Shown piece by piece: positions 1-12,617 of a DNA stretch of 64,000 nucleotides. Each line of letters begins with the position of its first letter. Within the stretch, counting starts at the first letter, position 1. The notes below the pieces were generated by a model, which worked only from the letters and a program-made list of their open reading frames with translations, was not told the origin of the DNA and did not search any database. Source of the stretch: Erigeron canadensis (Eukaryota > Streptophyta > Magnoliopsida > Asterales > Asteraceae); contig NC_057769.1 in NCBI RefSeq assembly GCF_010389155.1, forward strand, positions 24,056,735-24,120,734. The letters run 5' to 3'. Position numbers and translations under genes: made by a program.

Positions 1-2890
1 TAAGTCAAACCCAATTGCAGCCATCTCCGCAACAGCCTGAGCAATTCGGGTCAGATTATATAATACGATATATAACAAAATAAAAATGAAGCTATCTGTT
101 ATGACTAGTAACAAACCTCTACAGTCTTTATCATTTTAAAACCCCATGAGTCCATGATCTTTTCCCATTCCGGGAAGCCTTCAGGTATGACTGGCTCAGA
201 GTTCAATTCCTAAATGAAAAAAAACACATTAACAACAATCATCGGCCAGGTGACAGATGATTTGCAAAGGGAACATATATACGTAACCTTGAAACGAGTG
301 TTGGATGGCCGAGGGCCAACCCTCCACATATATCGAGACTTAAGATCTGGAGTTGTTGGAATCGCTGGCTGACGATCTTTGGGTAGTGCTCTCAGCTTCT
401 TTTGCATTTCGAGATCAACCATGCTACGAGGAATTTCGACTCCTCCTGGTGTTGAACCAACCTGTTCCATTTACAGTCAAACCTCTATGAATTAATACTC
501 TATAAATTAAAACCTCGATAAAATTAATAATTTGTCCAGACCCAACTTAAGAGATTAGTGGAAATCAACACTCGATAAATTAATAACTCGCTAAATTAAT
601 AAAATATCTCAGTCCCAACACTATTAATTTATAGAGGTTTCACTGTATTCACAAATTTAAGCCAGTTGAAGCAATTGATCATTGCTAAAGGCTGAATGTT
701 AAAGAGTCTAATATATATAATATAACTTGCAACACAATATATTCATGTGTCTGCTAAAACTATTGAGTGTGCATTGGTTGATTTACTTTAAGGAAATTGA
801 TATATTATTTACTTTTTTTTAACTGTAAATGATACTTCTATATTATCTAAAAAAATCAAATGAGTTCTTTGGGCAAACTTTTCGTTTCTAAGTAACTATA
901 TGTTTCACCAAATTAGTCAAAAAAGATGAACTTGTTCCAATGATATAAAGGATCTAAGCTATAACGACTCGATCGGTTGTATACTTTAAGTTTGTCTTAA
1001 TATATATAGGTAATGTACATTAAAAAAAATACCAATACTTTTATGTCCAATTTGATTCCTAGACAAAAAGACTTTGAACAATGACGTGTCGTTATATGAT
1101 TGGTCTATATAAACAAAAAAAATTTAATTTGTTGATATTAGAAAATATTTGAAACTATTTTACATATATACATCGAGATTATTCAGGTTTCAATTGCCTA
1201 TACACATTGAAACAACGTTTAAAAATACATTATTTACATTATTCTGTTTTGGGGTTAATTCCCTCATCAGCACAAAACGAAAAATATATGACCAACTTAA
1301 TTATCGCTTAAATTCTGATATAAAAGACTGATTGACTGCTCAATGTAAAGGAATTATTACCTAGAATATTCAATATATCGATTTAAGTTTAAATTAAATG
1401 AGATATTTTAGCCAAGTCAAGTGGCCGGGTGAATGCCTATAATTAGGTCATTCACAAGCTAAAAGGTGACACATCAATTGAAAAAGGTAAGTTGAACCCA
1501 ACATATTGGGAGTACTAGGTAGGTAGAAAAATACTACTTCGGATATTCCGTACACAAGTCAATGAACAAATTCTTGAATTGTTTTTTTAAGTCACGAATT
1601 TAATTAACAACCTTTGTTATTTTATTCAGCCCAATTAATAATAAACTTCAATTTAGTAAACTAAAATTATACATATATAAAAGAAAAAGTTTTTATTCTG
1701 AAATGTGTTTTATTTTCATTCATCATATCCTCTCATAGTTTCATGATATATGAATTGGATATTATAAAACAAGTATTAAAGTAAAACAAATATGACAAGA
1801 TCTTAACCCTTAAATCATGATTAAATTGATGCATGAAGATTCACGAAACTATTAATGCATGATGATTTTCATTTTGTACGTTGGTTTTCAATAAAGAATT
1901 GGATATTATAAAACAAGTATTAAAGTAAAACAAATATGACAAGATCTTAACCCTTAAATCATGGTTAAATTGATGCATGAAGATTCACGAAACTATTAAT
2001 GCATGATGATTTTCATGTTATACGTTGGTTTTCAATAAAGAGAAACGTACTATTTTATTTGTTTACTTTGATACTTGTTCTATTGTATCTGAAACCTTTA
2101 TATGTTTCCTACGACTTCTACAATTTTTTTGTGAGTGTAATAATTTTCAAAAATAATAACTTGATGACATGACATAATTTAAATTTTTAGAAGTGGAAAA
2201 TGACTCGTGATCCTTCGAATGAATATCTTGGATATGATGTGGCAAATCATATATAAATTGTGTTGTGTGCTTGCCGATATGAAGTTAGCATATATAAAGT
2301 CTTGATCACATCCAATTATAGGTACCTAACCCGAATCATTTAAGGTTCGGATTACTACTTACATAGTACATATAGTTCATTTATATGTCAAAACAATTGT
2401 CGTGTACGTACGTGTTAGTCATCTTAATTATTATGATGTACGATTTTTTATTATCTCATGACTAGCGGATGTAGGTTATATTATATATAGTGAGGCGCGC
2501 GGCATGATCACTCGATCTTCCACTAGCCAATTTATAATGTACACCTGCATATTTATTCAATTATACGCAAACAAAATATGTAAGTTAGGATAAATTAAAT
2601 ATCAGCTTTCAAAAATACATAAAAATGACCTGGTAATGTTGGTGAGGACGCTCTTGAACACGCTTCACTTCATCAGGCTGTTCAAAATACTTCTCCATCA
2701 TATCGATAAACCGGTCATTATCTTCAGACGAACATCTTGGATCTCTAACAAGCAACGCACCGGTTTCTCTAAGAATGCGGCTAACCTCCTTGCACACATT
2801 CTTGAGTTCAGGGTGCAAAACTTCGTCACAACTGAATGTGCCCGTCACCACATTCACATATGGTGAGAGATCGATCACCGGAATCTCCAT
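1..2890 (-). CDS. 2-oxoglutarate/Fe(II)-dependent dioxygenase, copy 1 (5' part, cut by left window edge)
   Basis: Exons on the minus strand are 2630-2890, 288-461, 117-209 and 1-36; each junction is GT-AG and phase 0. They encode 188 residues: 87, 58, 31 and at least 12. The product starts MEIPVIDLSPYV, the usual N-terminus of isopenicillin-N-synthase-like 2OG oxygenases, followed by a DIOX_N-like part (ETGALLVRDPRC, then MMEKYF) and the family block RYMWRVGPRPSNTRFK. The iron and 2-oxoglutarate ligands lie in exons 5-7, left of the window, so catalytic integrity cannot be judged. Exon lengths 1-3 equal those of the complete copy at 25119-30908; identity by eye is about 69%. Introns are 2168, 78 and 80 bp. 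The ATG at 2890 is the first in the exon and matches the paralogue. Likely soluble; substrate unknown. Confidence 0.9.
462..2629 (-). other. Intron 1 of dioxygenase copy 1
   Basis: Large phase-0 intron with donor GTCATT and acceptor AACAG. It is AT-rich and holds the 145-bp tandem duplication at 1751-2040. No coding signal was seen; the short open frame at 1149-1331 has no recognisable motif. Confidence 0.8.
1751..2040. repeat. Tandem duplication, 2 x about 145 bp
   Basis: Units begin with ATTGGATATTATAAAACAAG at about 1752 and 1897 and differ at only a few positions, so the duplication is recent. A related sequence in inverted orientation lies at 20515-20710 with terminal inverted repeats, so the unit is probably part of a small MITE that was duplicated here. 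Confidence 0.85.
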
Positions 2891-4041
2891 TTCAAAAAAA
2901 AAAAAGTTAAAAATGCTTAATTAATTAGAAATATTTTTGGTCTAAGGAGAATTGATGAAGAAAATGTGATTGATATCGAACACAATGATCATGCATTTAT
3001 AATGGTGCAAAACACTGTGTAATTTAGTACTGTTTTGTGTTGTATGTGAAGATTTTTTTTTTATTATTATTATTTTTTTTTATGGTACGTGGTGGGGAAG
3101 AATATTTCCATTACTTACCGGGACACAACCACACATTTACTTCATGCATGAGAGACATAGTATACGATTTATTTATGTGTATATATATATATATATAGAT
3201 AGATAGATACTCAAACAACATATTTTATAACATACGCTTTTAAATGTTTGTAAAGTAAGTACTAGAATGAAATTCATATGACTGACATAACGAAATAGTA
3301 CCTACTATACGTGTCTATCGATAAATGAAATATAATTTAAGGCATGCCTTTCATGTTTAATACACGTGGGTTGTTCATTGTGGAAGACACTTGGGGTTAA
3401 CTCGATGGAGCACTTTTAGGTGTGAAAAGACACACACAATTACAAATGGCAAGATTACATGTGTTTAAACGAGGTTGGTTGGATACATGATGCCTGATCA
3501 TGACCATCGCAAAACATAGGATACACCGAGCATGGGTTTGGGTTGATGGCCCGGTTGAATATTTTGAACCTTAACCCGAACCAGGAACCTGTTAATCTGG
3601 ATCCGACTTGTGTGACTTGATGATTCATATAATGATTGACGGGTTGACTTTAGGTTGTATTAATATAGCATTTAGAAACAAAGTAACTAATTAAAAACCT
3701 ACTTATATATAGAATAACAAATTAGAGCATGATTGTTTGACATAATGAACACATCATTATCCAAATCTATAGATGGAAATTAGGACTTGACGTGGTAGCT
3801 TTTTAGTATCCAACAGATCGATACTAGGATGTGATGAGTGATGATCCAATAGATTAGATTATAAATAAGTATAACCACTTTTAAAGTGAAAGGTTAAATT
3901 TCTATTCATTGGTGGTTCTCGTTTCTTCAGTATGGTGCACCTATAATCGGCAATTTTTACACGAAACATGTTAACATGACACGACATGTTTTTGACAGGT
4001 TTTCTGTCTACAGATCCATAAATGTTAGGACTTGTTGAGAT
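2891..4041. other. Upstream region of dioxygenase copy 1; no gene seen
   Basis: AT-rich sequence with T-runs near 3053-3080 and a TA/GATA microsatellite at 3181-3208. It should contain the promoter of the gene starting at 2890, but no regulatory element could be placed with confidence. The open frame at 3859-4044 has no recognisable motif. Confidence 0.4.
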
Positions 4042-4474
4042 CACTACAAATAATGTTACATTTATTCACACTTTAGTTAGTGTGAAAAAATTAAAAATTT
4101 TGTCATGCTTTTATGTGTGTGAAAATATTTTATGTGTGTAAAAATATGTGGAACTATAGGTGTGTAGAAATTTTTTCACACTAAAAAGTGTGTAGAACTA
4201 AAAGTTCACACTTTTTAGTGTAAACTTTCATAATTATTTTGTAACACTCGTTTTGTTCGCGCTAACTAAAAAGATAGCGTGGACAAATGAGGTGTTACAA
4301 AATAATTATAAAAATCTACACTAAAAAGTGTGTAGAAAGTTCACACTTTTTAGTGTGGAGAAATTTGTACACACTTTTAGTTCAATATATTTTTACATAC
4401 ATAAAGGCGTGACAAAATTTTTAATTTGTTTACGCTAACTAAAAGTGTGGACAAATACAAAATTATATATAGTG
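4042..4474. mobile_element. CACTA-type non-autonomous element (433 bp)
   Basis: Begins CACTACAAATAATG and ends TATATATAGTG, so the ends are the CACTA/TAGTG inverted termini of En/Spm elements. The interior is a nested set of inverted repeats of a TTCACACTTTTTAGTGTG-like motif. Flanking triplets are GAT and GGT, an imperfect 3-bp duplication. No coding sequence. Confidence 0.65.
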
Positions 4475-6127
4475 GGTTATATACATATATAAAAAATACT
4501 AAGAATTGATATTATGATCGATTTGATATATGACTTGCATAAGTGATTAAAATGTCTATGAACTTTTGTAATGTGAAAGGTATTTATGTATTAGTTGAGA
4601 TATGTAAGATTTTTTTTATCGTTAAAGTTTTTATATCGTGTTCGCGTTTGAAAAAAATAATAGAATTAATTAGCATGTTCGTGTGTTTACAGGTTTGTGC
4701 CTTGTCAGGTTTTGTATAATTTGTTATGTTAGCCTTAGGTGCACCTTTTACTTACTATCTCTCATTATTTCCCATGTCGGTTAAGCAAGTTTGTACGTTG
4801 ATGTTGAAACCATTCGTTTTCAAGTTCTTTTAGGGCACTAAGGCTATCTCCAATGCTAATGACATCTTTAGGCGTCCATGAGCTGCCACATCATATCTTT
4901 ATAAATTCTTATAAATTCTTCAAATCCTATAATTTTATATTCAACCATACAAACATCCTTACATATCCTTTTACCTCCAACTAAAGACAAAAATATATTA
5001 CGTAAAGACAAGTAAGAGCATACTCATAAATAACGACATGCTTAAAAAAATCTCTAGTTTTGGACAGACTTTAACGGCAAAGAATATTTAAGAGTATCCA
5101 AAAATAGCCCTATTGACGATAGCCTAATTTTAGTGGTACTAAAAATGCATTGAATAAAGTGGGAATTGGAATTGGCGATTTGGTAGTCTTGGGTTCAGCA
5201 ATCTCAAGATCTTTAACTTGGCACTTTTATATAAATGGAGATATAGATCTTTTTATTGTGCCTTCGAGGCTTCTATTTGGAGCTCTCACTTTAAAGGTAA
5301 GATATTTACGAGAGTGTTGTATTATCTAAAAAAAAATGTTACATATGTAACAAAAGTGTTTCATTAAAGCTAAGACAACATGAGCTAATGTAACACTATT
5401 AAGTACGTAAGTATCGTGTTAGATTATGTTGCATTAGATTTAATGCAACACTTTTGTCAATACTTTCTTAAAAGTGTTGTCTCTAACGTGTCGCATTAGA
5501 TATACTATTGTAGCAGTACCTTGGACTATGAGGAATGAGGCGTTTTGTGCCATGGAACACACCAGAAATGCCCCAAAAACACCATGTATATCGCCGCTAG
5601 GTTATTTCATGGCAAAAAAAAAAATGAGAAGGACATCGGATATTAGATACATGGCAAGAAAATACCCTTCCTTAGGAACTTGTGCCTTTAGGATTTTTGT
5701 TAGGAGCTCTCACTCATCATAGTCTTGTCGTAAGTTAAAATTGTTATATAAATTCACAGTCTGCTAATTGACAAGCTACTAATGATAGTATAAACGCAAT
5801 TAAAAAGACGCTTGAAATTCCCCATACTTATATCATGTAGATGTGAAAAAAACTTATTCGCTAAAATGAATGGTCGGTCTATGAGGTCCTAATCAAATTA
5901 TGTACACAGAATCTAAAGGATTCCATAGACGAAATTAGAATATTGCAAATTTGTCATTAGCTGGAGATGGGCTAATGGAGTGATGCATGTGGACCCACAT
6001 AATCTCCACTAACTCAGGTTAATCTAATAATTTATATACTCAGCCGAAATATAATGCTGAAATATTCATTAATAAAGTGGATTATAAATGTTTACTTGTG
6101 ATAGGAGAGTGGATCAATCTATACAAA
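4475..6127. other. Intergenic region with degraded repeat pieces; no gene
   Basis: Contains a MITE-like start at about 4850 (GGCTATCTCCAATGCTAA, related in reverse to 56535-56825) and inverted pieces of an ACACTTTTGT motif at 5350-5500. An open frame at 5474-5722 reads through low-complexity sequence; fragments of hydrophobic frames on the minus strand there could be a captured gene piece, but none was recognised. Confidence 0.35.
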
Positions 6128-6382
6128 CGAGCATGGTACCTGTATAATACGGTGACGATAGTGGGCATGACGGTCTAGTATTGTCGGTGACCGTATTATA
6201 CCTGGTGGTGACGGTGTCAAGTCTCAAATGTTGTAGGTTGATGTAAAAGTGATAGTGGAATAATTAAAATGATAAGGGCTTAAAGTGTTAATTATTAAAA
6301 TAAATGTCATGAACAATTCTGGTAATTCAAAAACAAAAATTATTAAAAATAAAAATGACCCTTTTGCTTTATAAGAGAAGGA
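6128..6382 (-). mobile_element. Non-autonomous Helitron, minus orientation
   Basis: On the minus strand it ends ...ACCATGCTCG followed by T, with a short CCGTATTATAC palindrome upstream, and starts near TCTCCTTCTCTTATAAAGC, like other Helitrons in this window. The 5' border is uncertain by a few bases. A 23-bp host-like sequence (GGAGAGTGGATCAATC...) occurs on both sides, at about 6105-6127 and 6380-6402. Confidence 0.45.
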
Positions 6383-6620
6383 GAGTGGATCAATCTATAC
6401 AAATATCATACATGGACGTCTATATCCACATTATTGAGCAATTAAAAAGAACTTTATGATTAAAATAAAAGGTTTTTCTAACAAAATTTCTTATGGTCAT
6501 GGTTTAGATTTTTATCTATAAAAACAGTCAATTGGTTAAACATTTAATTTACATAATAATCTTATTTTTTATATTAAGAATAATGAGTTTCTATAAAGGA
6601 AAAAAAAAACCTTACACCAT
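6275..6620 (+). repeat. Dispersed repeat, partner at 22845-23172
   Basis: About 345 bp closely matching 22845-23172 in the same orientation, including the 5' end of the Helitron and some 240 bp beyond it. The two copies share the border GAGAAGGAGAGTGGATC, so a segment already carrying the Helitron was duplicated or moved. Confidence 0.75.
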
Positions 6621-7366
6621 TGCCCTAAGGGCTTTGGTTAGAAAATCTCATCAAACTTGTTTTTAATCATTGCATTACGTGTTAATTCAGCTAGCTTCTT
6701 ATATATATATAAACCAGATATTTAATTAACATTAAACTTTCATGTTTAATTTTAAGAAAAATATGATAAATGATATGATTATGAAAATATTCATGCTCAG
6801 CCAACTCTTTTTTAAAACATATTTAGAGTCTATTAGACCTTAATTAAGCAATCCGAGTAGGACGTTATTACATGAAATTTAGAAAAAAAATCTCAGGCAT
6901 GCATGTAAGTGTAAAGAATTAAATCCATGACTTGTGAGTAAAATCCGAAATACCTCTTTATAATTCGTAGGTAATTGTCAGAGGTGGCTTAACAATACTA
7001 TGACTAGGTAATCGTTTTAGGCCCCCAAAATTCTAAGTCCTCAATATTCTGTATATCAGACTTAATATTTGGATTTTAGATTAAGTATCATTATATAATT
7101 TACATTTTAGTAACACTTTTTTGGTTTTTGCCTCAATATCTGCATCTTTTTTATTACTAGTAATCGAATAACTAAAGTCGGACTACTTTTTTTTTTTACT
7201 TTAATTTATATGTTAATGAACTAGGCCCCTAAAATTGATTTTGGTTAAGGTCTCCAAAAACTTTGAGCCGTCACTGGTAATTGTCCGTTGAGGTTTAGTT
7301 TATATAAATATAAGAAAGTAGATAACTAAATGTTATTTATACTGCATATATAGGAGAAAATAGTTA
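6621..7366. other. AT-rich intergenic sequence; nothing recognised
   Basis: Low-complexity AT-rich DNA with T-runs. No coding, RNA or clear repeat borders were seen. Confidence 0.4.
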
Positions 7367-7583
7367 CTACCCCCTCCGTCCCATTTTAATTGTCACGTTG
7401 ACCAACTTTGACCGTAAATAACTTTGTTTGTACTATATGTTAGTTGATGAAACTTATATGGATGAAAAGTACATTAAAAACCCAATCCATTCATATATTT
7501 TATACCAAGTGTTACATGACACAAATCAAGTTATTTACGGTCAAAGTTGATCAACGTGACAATTAAAATGGGACAGAGAGAAG
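7367..7583. mobile_element. Stowaway MITE (Tc1/mariner type, 217 bp)
   Basis: Terminal inverted repeats carry the Stowaway signature: CCCCCTCCGTCCCATTTTAA at the left and its inverted counterpart TTAAAATGGGACAGAGAGAAG at the right. A TA dinucleotide lies on both sides (7365-7366 and 7584-7585), the expected duplication. The arms pair over about 50 bp (CAACTTTGACCG against CGGTCAAAGTTG). Confidence 0.9.
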
Positions 7584-8047
7584 TATAAGTTTAATGTTTT
7601 GTTCATAAACTTGGGTTGGGTTTAAGTATTTTTGTTGTCCATTCGGCCTATCTTTTTGAACTTGGGTTTAACAAATGATGTTAAAATTGTTACACAAATT
7701 CATAGTCAAAACAAATTATTTAATATTAATATCCTTAATATTTATCTTCCTAATCAACCTAAATTAGAGCAAACTCTTAAATTTTTGAAAGATTCACGAA
7801 ATTTTATTTCTTCCAATCTGCCAATTAATTTTCCAATTCCACGATAAGACTATTTTTGGGCCTTTTCTGCTATTTTAGTTTTAAGAGTTTTTGAACTTGG
7901 GTTGGGTTATTTTGCTTGTCGTCCATTCGGCCCATCTAATTTATTTGTTTTCTTTAAGGAATTCAAGTGATTAAAACTTAAAACTTGTCCTGTGTCAGTT
8001 TGTTATCAAATTGATATCGTTTTTTTTTTAACAAAAAGGATGACATA
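7584..8047. other. Intergenic with a short direct repeat
   Basis: The phrase AACTTGGGTTGGGTT...GTCCATTCGGCC occurs at about 7609-7650 and again at 7889-7935, flanking an AT-rich 240-bp piece with an open frame (7632-7847) of unrecognised, low-complexity composition. Confidence 0.45.
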
Positions 8048-8616
8048 TCTATCTACCAATTTACCAATAAACTAAAACAAGATTAAGATGTTATTTAAAC
8101 GATACGTGGCGTAATTCTTGATCGACACGTGTCCATTTAATTTATTTATTTATTAAATTAGGTTATTTAATTGTATATGGATTCAATTTCCTTATTAAAT
8201 TTAGAATTAAACTTTAACTTTTAGCTTATAAATACAAAACACATTTATAACCTTATTTGATTAATCATTTTCTCATTAATAAAATTGTCTTCTTTTTTCT
8301 TTATCAATTTTTCAATTCCTATTACTTATAATAAGTTAATAACATGAAGACTTCAATTTGAGTTTATGATCCGAAATCACAAGGCTATTTGTCGTCATCC
8401 GAATTTGATGTGATTGTAAAATTTTAAGGTATATCTAAAACTCGAACTAAACATATATTATATTTATCATTATTGTTTATTATAATTTAACTTTGATGAT
8501 AGGTTTACTTTAACCACAATTTATTTCATACTGGTGAATCATGTATATGGCATATTCGAACTTTTTTATGATATAATCTATATAAATACCGTACATCGTA
8601 CGGGTATTAGGACTAG
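8048..8616 (+). mobile_element. Non-autonomous Helitron (569 bp)
   Basis: Starts TCTATCTACC after an A and ends with hairpin CCGTAC-ATC-GTACGG (8589-8603) and GACTAG followed by T, as Helitrons do (5' TC, 3' CTRR, insertion between A and T). The interior is AT-rich with ACGTGGCG and CACGTG near the 5' end; no Rep/helicase. Confidence 0.8.
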
Positions 8617-9131
8617 TATATATATAAGAAGGTCCTAAGTTCATTCCTAAACAAATAGGAACCCTTGGATGAACTCCGTCTTTGATTTAAAACCGTTAGA
8701 TCATATTTAAATATTTCATCTTTTATAAATGACAATATTAATACTTATACTTTATATGATTTGTTAAAATATACCCTTAATATTAAAAATAATATGAGCT
8801 AACATTCCTTAAATTGATATATACGTAAATAGATTATTGTCCCGCGTAATACGCGAGTAAGTATATTTTTATACTTATATATATATATATCAAAAATATA
8901 ATTTTCTTAAGTAATAGTTAACGAATTAGTAATAATTAACGAATTAAAATATTCAATTTCACTTTATTAATATTTTTGTTTTTGACCTTGATAATTTCAC
9001 AAAGATTTATTATGTTGTTCATTAAGTCTTATTGATTCAATAAATTATTCAATGCAAAAAGTTATTGTTTATCCATGTCATCACAAATATCTCGATGTCA
9101 TTCGGATATCCATGTCATCTCATAAAAAATA
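8617..9131. other. Intergenic; isolated Helitron-like hairpin
   Basis: A CGCGTAATACGCG palindrome near 8842-8854 resembles the 3' hairpins of nearby Helitrons, but no CTAG follows at the expected distance, so it is a relic at best. The rest is AT-rich. Confidence 0.35.
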
Positions 9132-10228
9132 GAGTAAATTACACTTTTCGTTCCTGAAGTTGGCACGTTTTTCACTTTTCATCCCTTAAGTGAAAAAATT
9201 ACAATTTTGACCTTAAAGTTGACAGATTTTTCAATCATCGTCCCTCGCCAAACGTCGTTAAGTTTCAGCCGTTAAGTCGGACACGGGACTGAAACTGCAA
9301 AAAATGACAAGTTCAGGGACAAAAACTGAAATTTACTTTTCTGCTGTCATCATCTTCATCTTCTCCGGCTGACTTTCGTCGAAAAATTCGCCGGAAAACT
9401 TAAAATGTCGATATCTTACTCGTTTCTTCGAATTAGACCACGAAACCACCACCAAACTTCTCAAAATTAATTTTCGCACGAATCCTGACCAAAAGATTTC
9501 AGATTCAACACTTTCCGGAAAACTAAAAATACCCATGACATGGATTTTGAGCAATATTTCTGTACAATTTAGCTTGTTCCAATAATGCAATATTTCTGTT
9601 TTCGCAAATAAGTCCATGTTGGATTAGGTGTACGTGCTCCTCAATAAGACACCAATGGTGTGTCTCATTTATTATTCCATAAGCTTTGCACCAAAAAGAA
9701 AAGTACAAAATGGGGAAAGACCTTCATGTGGGTTCGGTTTTTGTCAATGAGGCAAAGACATAAGATCGAAAAATTAGAAATATATATAAAGAGGGAGCAA
9801 AAAGGGACGAAAGGACCAGGAGGCCTGACAAGCCTCTGCAACTCAAATCTTTTGGTTATGATTCGTGTAGAAATTAATTTTGAGAAGTTTGGTGGTGGTT
9901 TCGTAGTCTAATTCGAAGAAACGAGTGAGATATCAGCATTTTAAGTTTTCCAGCGAATTTTCCGACAAAAGTTAGCCGGAGAAGATGAAGATGATGACAA
10001 TAGAAAAGTAAATTTCATTTTTCATCCCTGAACTTGTCATTTTTTGCAGTTTCAGTCCCTCACATGTTTTGCACGTGTCCGACTTAACGGCTGAAACTTA
10101 ACGACGTTTGGCGAGGGACGATGATTGAAAAAATCTGCCAACTTTAAGGTCAAAATTGTAATTTTTTCACTTAAAGGACGAAAAGTGAAAAGCGTGCCAA
10201 CTTCAGGGACGGGAAGTGTAATTTATTC
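9132..10228. mobile_element. MULE with long inverted ends and perfect 9-bp target duplication (1097 bp)
   Basis: The 9-bp TAAAAAATA flanks both sides (9123-9131, 10229-10237). Terminal inverted repeats of about 350-370 bp (9132-9484 and 9860-10228) begin GAGTAAATTACACTTTTCG. About 375 bp of unique-looking sequence lies between them; no MURA-type transposase is present. Open frames across 9333-9911 run through the inverted repeats and core and are not supported as genes. Long ends plus 9-bp duplication identify Mutator-like elements; mobilisation would need a transposase from elsewhere. Confidence 0.9.
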
Positions 10229-10237
10229 TAAAAAATA

Positions 10238-10994
10238 TCACACATGACACGTTATTTAGATGGTGTCAAGGCATACAACCTTCTAAACCGAGTTGCAAGA
10301 TTGCCACCATTAAGCCAATGATTATTCCAGAATCTTGTCTTATCTTCACTCTCAACTGATCTTTAATAACATCTTAAAGAGCTAGCAATCGAGTGTCTCT
10401 CAGATAATGAGGAACATATATTTGTCCATATATTATTACCATTTGTTTTACATAGGAACGTAAACTCAAAACCATGAATCACATGGATGATTTTAAACCT
10501 CATGACATCCAAGTTTTGAACCACATGTCATATCCATTTGTACATATCAATGCTAAATTTTGAGCCTCTAGAGTACCCAAACTTAAACCACCTACTTTTT
10601 ACCTGACGTTTGCCTTCCCATCAATCCATTACATCCCCTTGCCCCTTCCACACGAAAAAATAAATAAAATGAAATTTTGATCTTTATTAATCGAAATAAA
10701 GAAAAATAATATATCCTAAATACTTTAAAATTGCCGAATTAGAATCCATCATAGGCAACACATTAGTATTAAGTTTAGATTTTATTCTATAATAACTTTG
10801 TAAAATTTATGAAATATAACCATGGATGGAGTCCGACTTCAATTTTTGTACAATGTAAACTTTTTAAGGGTATATTTGTAATTTTGTTCGTACAAAATAT
10901 TAATAAATAAAGAATACATACAAACATTGACTTTGTTGTCATAAGTCTATTCTTTAAAAGTACATCACTTGGTTGGAACACATTAGTCTTGACA
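10238..10994. other. Intergenic; nothing recognised
   Basis: AT-rich sequence without repeats or coding signal that could be supported. Confidence 0.4.
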
Positions 10995-11336
10995 TAAACC
11001 ACTCTATTGGTAGACCAACTGGACATTCAAATCCCCTTATGTCTTTCAGCCAAATGTTGGTCATAGGTTCGAAACCTTTGAAAGGCATATTGGGAAGTCC
11101 TTGCAAAAGAGGTGGGGCATGGGGGTTTTCTCTAGCATGTAGCTGGTTTCCTCCAAAACGGTAGTGGGACTTCCACCGCCAGTCGTGCCCTCGGATTGAC
11201 TGTGTTGGTGACGTCGTCTATCTCTACTGGACGATAAAGAGACATGCCGCTGAGTCCAATCACCACTGTTGTTCAGAAAAAAGAATAGGAAAAAAAGAAA
11301 CAAAAAAGAGGTTGGAAATTTTTTTTTTTTTTTTTG
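10995..11336 (+). mobile_element. SINE-like retroposon
   Basis: A possible RNA polymerase III A box (TGGTAGACCAACTGG, about 11009-11023) and a good B box (GGTTCGAAACC, about 11067-11077) are followed by a GC-richer body and a T-run at about 11320-11336. The arrangement is that of plant tRNA-derived SINEs. Open frames here on both strands are spurious. Confidence 0.5.
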
Positions 11337-11930
11337 GTAAATGTAAAGTACATTACTAATATAGTTGTATGTAAAAACATTATTTTTTTTTCAAATTCCT
11401 TTTTATAATAGTAATCACAATAGTCACGCATATTATTTTATTATCATTAATTATATATTAAAGAGAAACCTTAATTTATAATTGAAAAAATATAGACCCT
11501 TAGATGAGTTTTAACTTTTATTTAAGTCATTATTAGATCAAATAATGATGACATATACCTTATTTTAACTTTTTTTGATTTATTTTAAGCCTTTAGTCTT
11601 TTGATTAGAGTAGGGGTCGCGAATGACTAAGGTTTGTTACAAAAGCGAACTTCATGCCTAAAAGCGAACGGTCTGGACATTGTTAAGCGGAATCTAATCG
11701 ACGACTAATGTAACTTCGTGTTTTCTAGTGGTTTAATTATTATCTGGTTAAATATTTGTCAACTTATGATATTACAAAATTTTAACATGTTATTAATTAT
11801 ATATGTTTCCTACGTATTACGCGAGTATTAATCTAGTTAGGATATATATTAGCTATTAATATAATAATATATTAAAAAAATAATATTAACTATTATTCTA
11901 TTAGATATATATATATATATGTAATATATA
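11337..11930. other. Intergenic; Helitron 3' end at 11812-11836
   Basis: Mostly AT-rich. CTACGTATTACGCGAG followed by ATTAATCTAG and T (ending 11836) is a Helitron 3' terminus. The matching 5' end was not located. Confidence 0.5.
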
Positions 11931-12322
11931 GGATAACACTCCGGTGAGAACACGCTTAAAATAAAAACAGTGAGAACACCTTAAAAACATCATTTTAATG
12001 CATTAAAAGTCCATAAAACTAACATATTGCATAACTAATTATCATTATTTAAGTATTTAATAACACATTCATCCGTCAAAATCAAAATAATCATGTTTTT
12101 TGTTTTGTGCATCCATCTTGGATACATATTCATCAAAATGATGCATCTAACAAAAGATGTGATTTTTTTGATTTTGATGAATCAATGTGTTGTTAAACAC
12201 TTAAATAATGATAATTAGTTATGCACTATGTCAGTTTTATGGACTTTTAATGCATTAAAATGATGATTTTAAGGTGTTCTCACTGTTCTTATTTTTAAAC
12301 TGTTCTTATTTGATTGTCCCCC
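11931..12322. mobile_element. Fold-back MITE inside a TA microsatellite (392 bp)
   Basis: Inverted arms of about 160 bp contain CAGTGAGAACACCTTAAAA and AATGCATTAAAAGTCCATAA on the left and their complements on the right. TA runs flank both ends, so the target duplication cannot be read exactly. No coding sequence. Confidence 0.75.
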
Positions 12323-12335
12323 TATATATATATTA

Positions 12336-12540
12336 ACTACTATTTTTGATTTCTTAATTAAAATTATTGGGTAAAAAGTGTAAATTTGTGATGGAAAACC
12401 AAAAAGTGTAAATTAAATTTAAAAGGGTATATATATATTAGCTACGAGTATTATTTTTGATTTCTTGATTAAAAATATTGGCAAAAAAGTGTAAATTTGT
12501 GATGAAAAACCAAAAAATGTAAATTATTTTTAAAGGGTAT
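12336..12540. repeat. Tandem duplication, 2 x about 105 bp
   Basis: Two units each contain ACTATTTTTGATTTCTT-like sequence, AAGTGTAAATTTGTGATG and a closing AAGGGTAT. Divergence is modest. Confidence 0.7.
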
Positions 12541-12617
12541 TTTTTGTATAATCATAAAAAGTGTAAGTATTAATATTGTCATTTAAGAAAGATAAAATAA
12601 TTAAATTTGATCTACTG

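Noticed and set aside
5474..5722. 82-residue frame, possible captured gene piece
   Set aside because: No family recognised in any frame; sequence crosses an A-run and degraded repeats.
7632..7847. 71-residue frame suspected to be an organellar insert
   Set aside because: No known plastid or mitochondrial protein was recognised and the composition is that of AT-rich spacer.
9333..9911. Frames across the MULE core
   Set aside because: They extend into the inverted ends and do not resemble known proteins; a captured fragment is possible but not supported as a gene.
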